Source of the DNA: Hyphomicrobiales bacterium
GTDB lineage: Bacteria > Pseudomonadota > Alphaproteobacteria > Rhizobiales > Devosiaceae
Direction of reading: 5' to 3'
NCBI GenBank assembly: GCA_015490455.1
Contig: WFXU01000059.1
Location: forward strand, 1 to 37,715
Length of the DNA stretch: 37,715 nucleotides
Below the pieces are notes generated by a model. The model worked only from the letters and a program-made list of their open reading frames with translations, made no database searches and had not been told where the DNA came from. Each line of letters begins with the position of its first letter. Position 1 is the first letter of the stretch. A program made the translations under genes and the position numbers. This document shows, piece after piece, positions 34,675 to 37,715 of this stretch.

Positions 34675-35646
34675 ATGGAAGGACTACCAATAACCCTCAT
34701 AATATTGGCAATATTACTAATTTTAGTATTATTTGCCGGAGCAAAAACCGTGCCGCAAGGATATAATTTCACCGTTGAAAGATTTGGCAGATATATAAGA
34801 ACATTAAGGCCAGGACTTAATCTTATTATTCCCTTCATTGATTCGGTTGGCAAAAAATTAAATATGATGGAACAGGTTCTTGATGTGCCACACCAGGAAG
34901 TTATCACCAAAGATAATGCCACTGTCACTGTAAATGGGGTTACTTTTTTTCAGGTGCTAGATGCAGCCGCTGCTGCTTATGAAGTTAATAATCTTGAACA
35001 TGCAATATTAAATCTGACTATGACTAATATCCGCACCGTAATGGGCTCTATGGATTTAGACGAATTATTATCAAATCGTGATGAAATAAATGACAGATTA
35101 TTAAAAGTTGTTGATGCAGCGGTTTCACCTTGGGGAGTTAAAATAACGCGGATTGAAATAAAGGATATAGATCCGCCAAAAGATTTGGTTGCCTCAATGG
35201 CGCGGCAAATGAAAGCAGAGCGCGACAAACGGGCAACAATTTTAGAATCAGAAGGGGCCAGACAAGCCGAAATATTGGCGGCTGAGGGGCTAAAAAAGGC
35301 GCAAATTTTAGAGGCAGAGGGAAGAAAAGAAGCTGCTTTTCGTGATGCAGAAGCGCGCGAACGTCTGGCCGAAGCAGAGGCAAGGGCTACAACAATGGTA
35401 TCTGAAGCTATTGCCGCTGGTGATGTGCAGGCGGTAAATTATTTTGTCGCTAATAATTATATTAAGGCACTTGAGGCAATAGCAAAATCTCCAAATCAAA
35501 AAGTTTTAATGATGCCGGTTGAAGCGGCAAGCGTTATTGGCGCGGTCGGAGGCATTGCCGAATTGGCAAAGGAAGCATTTTCCGATGAAACAAAATCCAA
35601 AATCAAGTCAACCAGCGCCAGGCCACCCTCAACCAGTAAAAATTAG
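34675..35646 (+). CDS. SPFH/Band 7 membrane protein (stomatin/QmcA-like)
   Basis: 323 residues. An N-terminal membrane helix (about 4-22) precedes the SPFH domain (about 25-185), with VPQGYNFTVERFGRYIRTLRPG-type residues at the start and VKITRIEIKDIDPP in the middle. A long Ala/Glu-rich coiled coil follows (about 185-250) and then a Gly/Ala segment. It assembles into membrane microdomains and can work with FtsH-type proteases. It has GGAGGA upstream and is followed after eight bases by its usual partner, an NfeD-type protein. Confidence 0.92.
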   Translation: MEGLPITLIILAILLILVLFAGAKTVPQGYNFTVERFGRYIRTLRPGLNLIIPFIDSVGKKLNMMEQVLDVPHQEVITKDNATVTVNGVTFFQVLDAAAAAYEVNNLEHAILNLTMTNIRTVMGSMDLDELLSNRDEINDRLLKVVDAAVSPWGVKITRIEIKDIDPPKDLVASMARQMKAERDKRATILESEGARQAEILAAEGLKKAQILEAEGRKEAAFRDAEARERLAEAEARATTMVSEAIAAGDVQAVNYFVANNYIKALEAIAKSPNQKVLMMPVEAASVIGAVGGIAELAKEAFSDETKSKIKSTSARPPSTSKN

Positions 35647-35654
35647 AGGAATTA

Positions 35655-36107
35655 ATGAATATAATTGAATTTATAGAGCAATATGTTCCCTGGTCGTGGA
35701 TTATTGGCGGGCTGATTTTATTGGCTATTGAGCTAGTTGTGCCAGGTGGAGTCTTTATCTGGCTGGGGTTGGCCGCCATTATTACCGGCCTATCAATATT
35801 AGTTCTTCCGATTAGCTTTGCCTGGCAATGGGTCTTATTTGGGGTTTTGTCTATTTTGGGTGTTATTTTATGGTTGAAATTTGGACGAAGAGCCAGCAAT
35901 AAAATAACCGAAAACCCATTTTTGAATAGGCGCGCTGAACGTTTAATAGGGCGGGAGGTAGTGCTGAAAGAAGCGATAAATCAGGGAGTTGGCCGCGTCA
36001 AAATAGATGATACAACATGGCGGGTTGCAGGGCCTGATTTGGCTAAGGGAAAAAGGGTCAAAATAGTCGGACATGATGGGGCAATATTAAGGGTAGAAGA
36101 AGTTTAG
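35655..36107 (+). CDS. NfeD-family membrane protein
   Basis: 150 residues. Two or three membrane helices in the first 80 residues (WIIGGLILLAIELVVPGGVFIWLGLAAIITG) are followed by a soluble OB-fold domain (about 90-150; LIGREVVLKEAINQGVGRVKIDDTTWRV), the standard short NfeD1b layout. NfeD proteins are coupled to SPFH proteins as here and bind or modulate them in the membrane. AGAGGA lies before the ATG. Confidence 0.9.
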   Translation: MNIIEFIEQYVPWSWIIGGLILLAIELVVPGGVFIWLGLAAIITGLSILVLPISFAWQWVLFGVLSILGVILWLKFGRRASNKITENPFLNRRAERLIGREVVLKEAINQGVGRVKIDDTTWRVAGPDLAKGKRVKIVGHDGAILRVEEV

Positions 36108-36218
36108 GATTTTAGCTTAACTTTATTAGCAACAAATCAGCAAATTATGCCCAATAGTTGCTTTAATTATAGTGATGACTATATTATCTTTATCTAAGCA
36201 AATGCATAATTATTAATC

Positions 36219-37325
36219 ATGTCCAATCGTTTTTTTGCGATAGTAATTTTATTATTAATTGGGTCTTTTTCGCCAATTGGCGTTCACGCGCAACAAAAAA
36301 TAGAGATTGCGCAAAATAGTTCGCCAACTTTATGGGATTTATTATTTGGTCCGACAAAAAAGCAGACAGCCCCAAGAAAAACCAAAAAACCATCTTCTTC
36401 GCCAAGACCAAGAATTATTAATGTTACAGCAGAAAAAATAGCAAAATCCGCTGACGCAAAAAGATTGATGGTGTTTGGTGATAGTCTGGCGGTTGATTTG
36501 GCTAAGGCTTTACAGCGTCATTATGCTGAAGATCCTAATTTGATTGTTATTGGCAAGGGAGTTGGCTCATCAGGATTTGTCAGAGATGATTTTTTTGACT
36601 GGAATGCGGCATTAAAACAGGAAATAGAAGCAGATAGTTTTGATATTGCCGTTATTTTTATGGGAATTAATGATAAGCAGGCCCTGATGGTAAATGGAAA
36701 AAGTGAAAAACCACTTAGCGAAGCATGGAAAGGCGCTTATACACAACGTTTAGAAAATTTCTTAAATCAATTAACCAGTGCTAATAAACCCGTTATCTGG
36801 CTGGGTATGCCACCCATGTCAGCAAAAAAATTCTCTGCCTCCATTGCGCAAATTTCCTCCTTACAAAAATTGGCAACTTTTGCTGCGGGCGCAGAATTTA
36901 TAGATATTTATGAGCGTTTCACCGATGAAAATGGACAATATAGCTCATATGGTCCGGATCTAAATGGACAAAATCTTTTAATGCGAAAATCAGATGGAAT
37001 ACATTTTTCTAAAGCAGGCTCTGATAAATTAGCCTTCTATGTCAGCCAGTCATTGAAAAATATTTATCGCTCTGGCACAATAAATATGGCAATAGCCGAT
37101 CCCCTTGCCGAAACTGATGCACAATCTTTGCAAAGACCACCTTTACAAGGCTTGGGACAATTAAGATTATTAGAAATAGCTGGCGCCCCCATATCTTTGA
37201 ATAATGAACCATTTAGATCTGATGAATTATTAAAAAATATAAAGGAGCAGGTAAAATTAGGTTTTGATAATATTTCTATTGCTCCCAAAGACAGGGCAGA
37301 CGCATTTTTTATTGATGCTGATTAA
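36219..37325 (+). CDS. DUF459 SGNH-hydrolase-type esterase, exported
   Basis: 368 residues. A signal peptide (about 1-25, ending VHA) is followed by a Pro/Lys/Ser-rich linker and an SGNH domain of the DUF459 family: block I FGDSLAVDLAKAL (nucleophile Ser, about 87), GVGSSGFVR with the block II Gly, block III FMGINDKQ with Asn, and block V DGIHFSKAGSDKLA with the Asp/His pair (about 262-265). It is likely a periplasmic esterase acting on envelope polysaccharide or peptidoglycan. No clear ribosome binding site precedes the ATG. Its stop is followed within 30 bases by the right-end repeat. Confidence 0.85.
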   Translation: MSNRFFAIVILLLIGSFSPIGVHAQQKIEIAQNSSPTLWDLLFGPTKKQTAPRKTKKPSSSPRPRIINVTAEKIAKSADAKRLMVFGDSLAVDLAKALQRHYAEDPNLIVIGKGVGSSGFVRDDFFDWNAALKQEIEADSFDIAVIFMGINDKQALMVNGKSEKPLSEAWKGAYTQRLENFLNQLTSANKPVIWLGMPPMSAKKFSASIAQISSLQKLATFAAGAEFIDIYERFTDENGQYSSYGPDLNGQNLLMRKSDGIHFSKAGSDKLAFYVSQSLKNIYRSGTINMAIADPLAETDAQSLQRPPLQGLGQLRLLEIAGAPISLNNEPFRSDELLKNIKEQVKLGFDNISIAPKDRADAFFIDAD

Positions 37326-37350
37326 AGCCAGCAATAATTTTGTAAAATTA

Positions 37351-37715
37351 ATTAGTCGTCCGTGAAGATTTATCGCTCAGGAGTCAGAAACCAGAAGTCA
37401 GAAGTCAGAAATCAGAAGAATGTTTTAACCCTGCATAAACTCAATAGTCCACGCCCCACATTCACTCCACAATTTCCCATGCCCCAGCCATTCACCCTGT
37501 AAAACCCGCCCCGCCGCAATCGCCCACAAACATTCCTACAAGCTCAAATAACTCAACTTACCGGAATAAATATACTACCTCCACTTTGTAAAAGAAAGAA
37601 CTTTGAAACATTATAATTATGAACTAATATTGGAAGTAATAAATGGGGGAGAGGGAACAAGGGCGTGAGCATGAAAGATAGCAAGAGAGAGACAGCTAAA
37701 AAGATGAATTAGGAC
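37351..37715. repeat. Right-end dispersed repeat (family 1, copy C), inverted relative to the left window end
   Basis: It begins with the 30-bp sequence also found at 10451-10480 and, inverted, at 497-526. A heptamer tract follows (37379-37419), then blocks homologous to the left end in inverted orientation (37423-37466 with 321-368, and 37565-37632 with 121-190). No gene is visible in these last 390 bases. Confidence 0.7.

Overview
The window reads as chromosomal DNA of an AT-rich alphaproteobacterium, most likely Hyphomicrobiales (Rhizobiales). The evidence is gene content: DUF6456, DUF5330, DUF1491, DUF2336 and paired DUF1214/DUF1254 proteins in their usual alphaproteobacterial settings, a stand-alone DnaA domain IV protein, and class A PBP, SufE and histidine kinase neighbours. 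A complete Mrp Na+/H+ antiporter and a PomA-like (Na+-type) stator hint at a marine or sodium-using lifestyle; that is inference. Both window ends lie in copies of one repeat family in inverted orientation, so the window may be a whole contig that broke at repeats.

Layout. 1-677: repeat DNA. 678-2021: two unrecognised genes with coiled-coil and low-complexity tails, less AT-rich than the rest. 2022-2969: no gene, but two related stem-loops whose loops are anti-Shine-Dalgarno-like, a long inverted repeat, a dispersed repeat and a long imperfect hairpin. 2970-9058: mrpABCDEFG. 9273-10451: DnaA-like regulator and DUF6456. 10633-11537 (-): sufE and a DUF5330 protein. 11843-14687: membrane histidine kinase, anchored peptidoglycan-binding protein, DUF1491. 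14692-15840 (-): DUF2336. 16018-17051: a small conserved protein and a lipoprotein. 20380-17068 (-): class A PBP, DUF1214, DUF1254. 21952-20543 (-): manC.

22078-25941 is a compact CRISPR locus: cas6, cas2 and a reverse transcriptase-Cas1 fusion on the minus strand, then a divergent array on the plus strand with six intact 37-bp repeats, a degenerate terminal repeat and six spacers. No interference genes lie in the window. An IS3-type transposase remnant and a dispersed repeat separate it from galE. The locus therefore sits as an island among nucleotide-sugar genes (manC, galE, galU).

26324-37325 holds galE(-)/galU(+), an outer-membrane beta-barrel protein (-), motA-motB, eda, a MarR-type regulator (-), a periplasmic 5'-nucleotidase (-), an SPFH protein with its NfeD partner, and a DUF459 SGNH hydrolase. 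37326-37715 is again repeat DNA.

The two items most worth following are (i) the RT-Cas1/Cas2/Cas6 module with its short array and no local effector, and (ii) the paired stem-loops at 2204-2241 and 2447-2481. Their stems differ by compensatory changes while the loop is conserved, and one loop can pair along 13 nt with the ribosome binding site of the upstream unknown gene.
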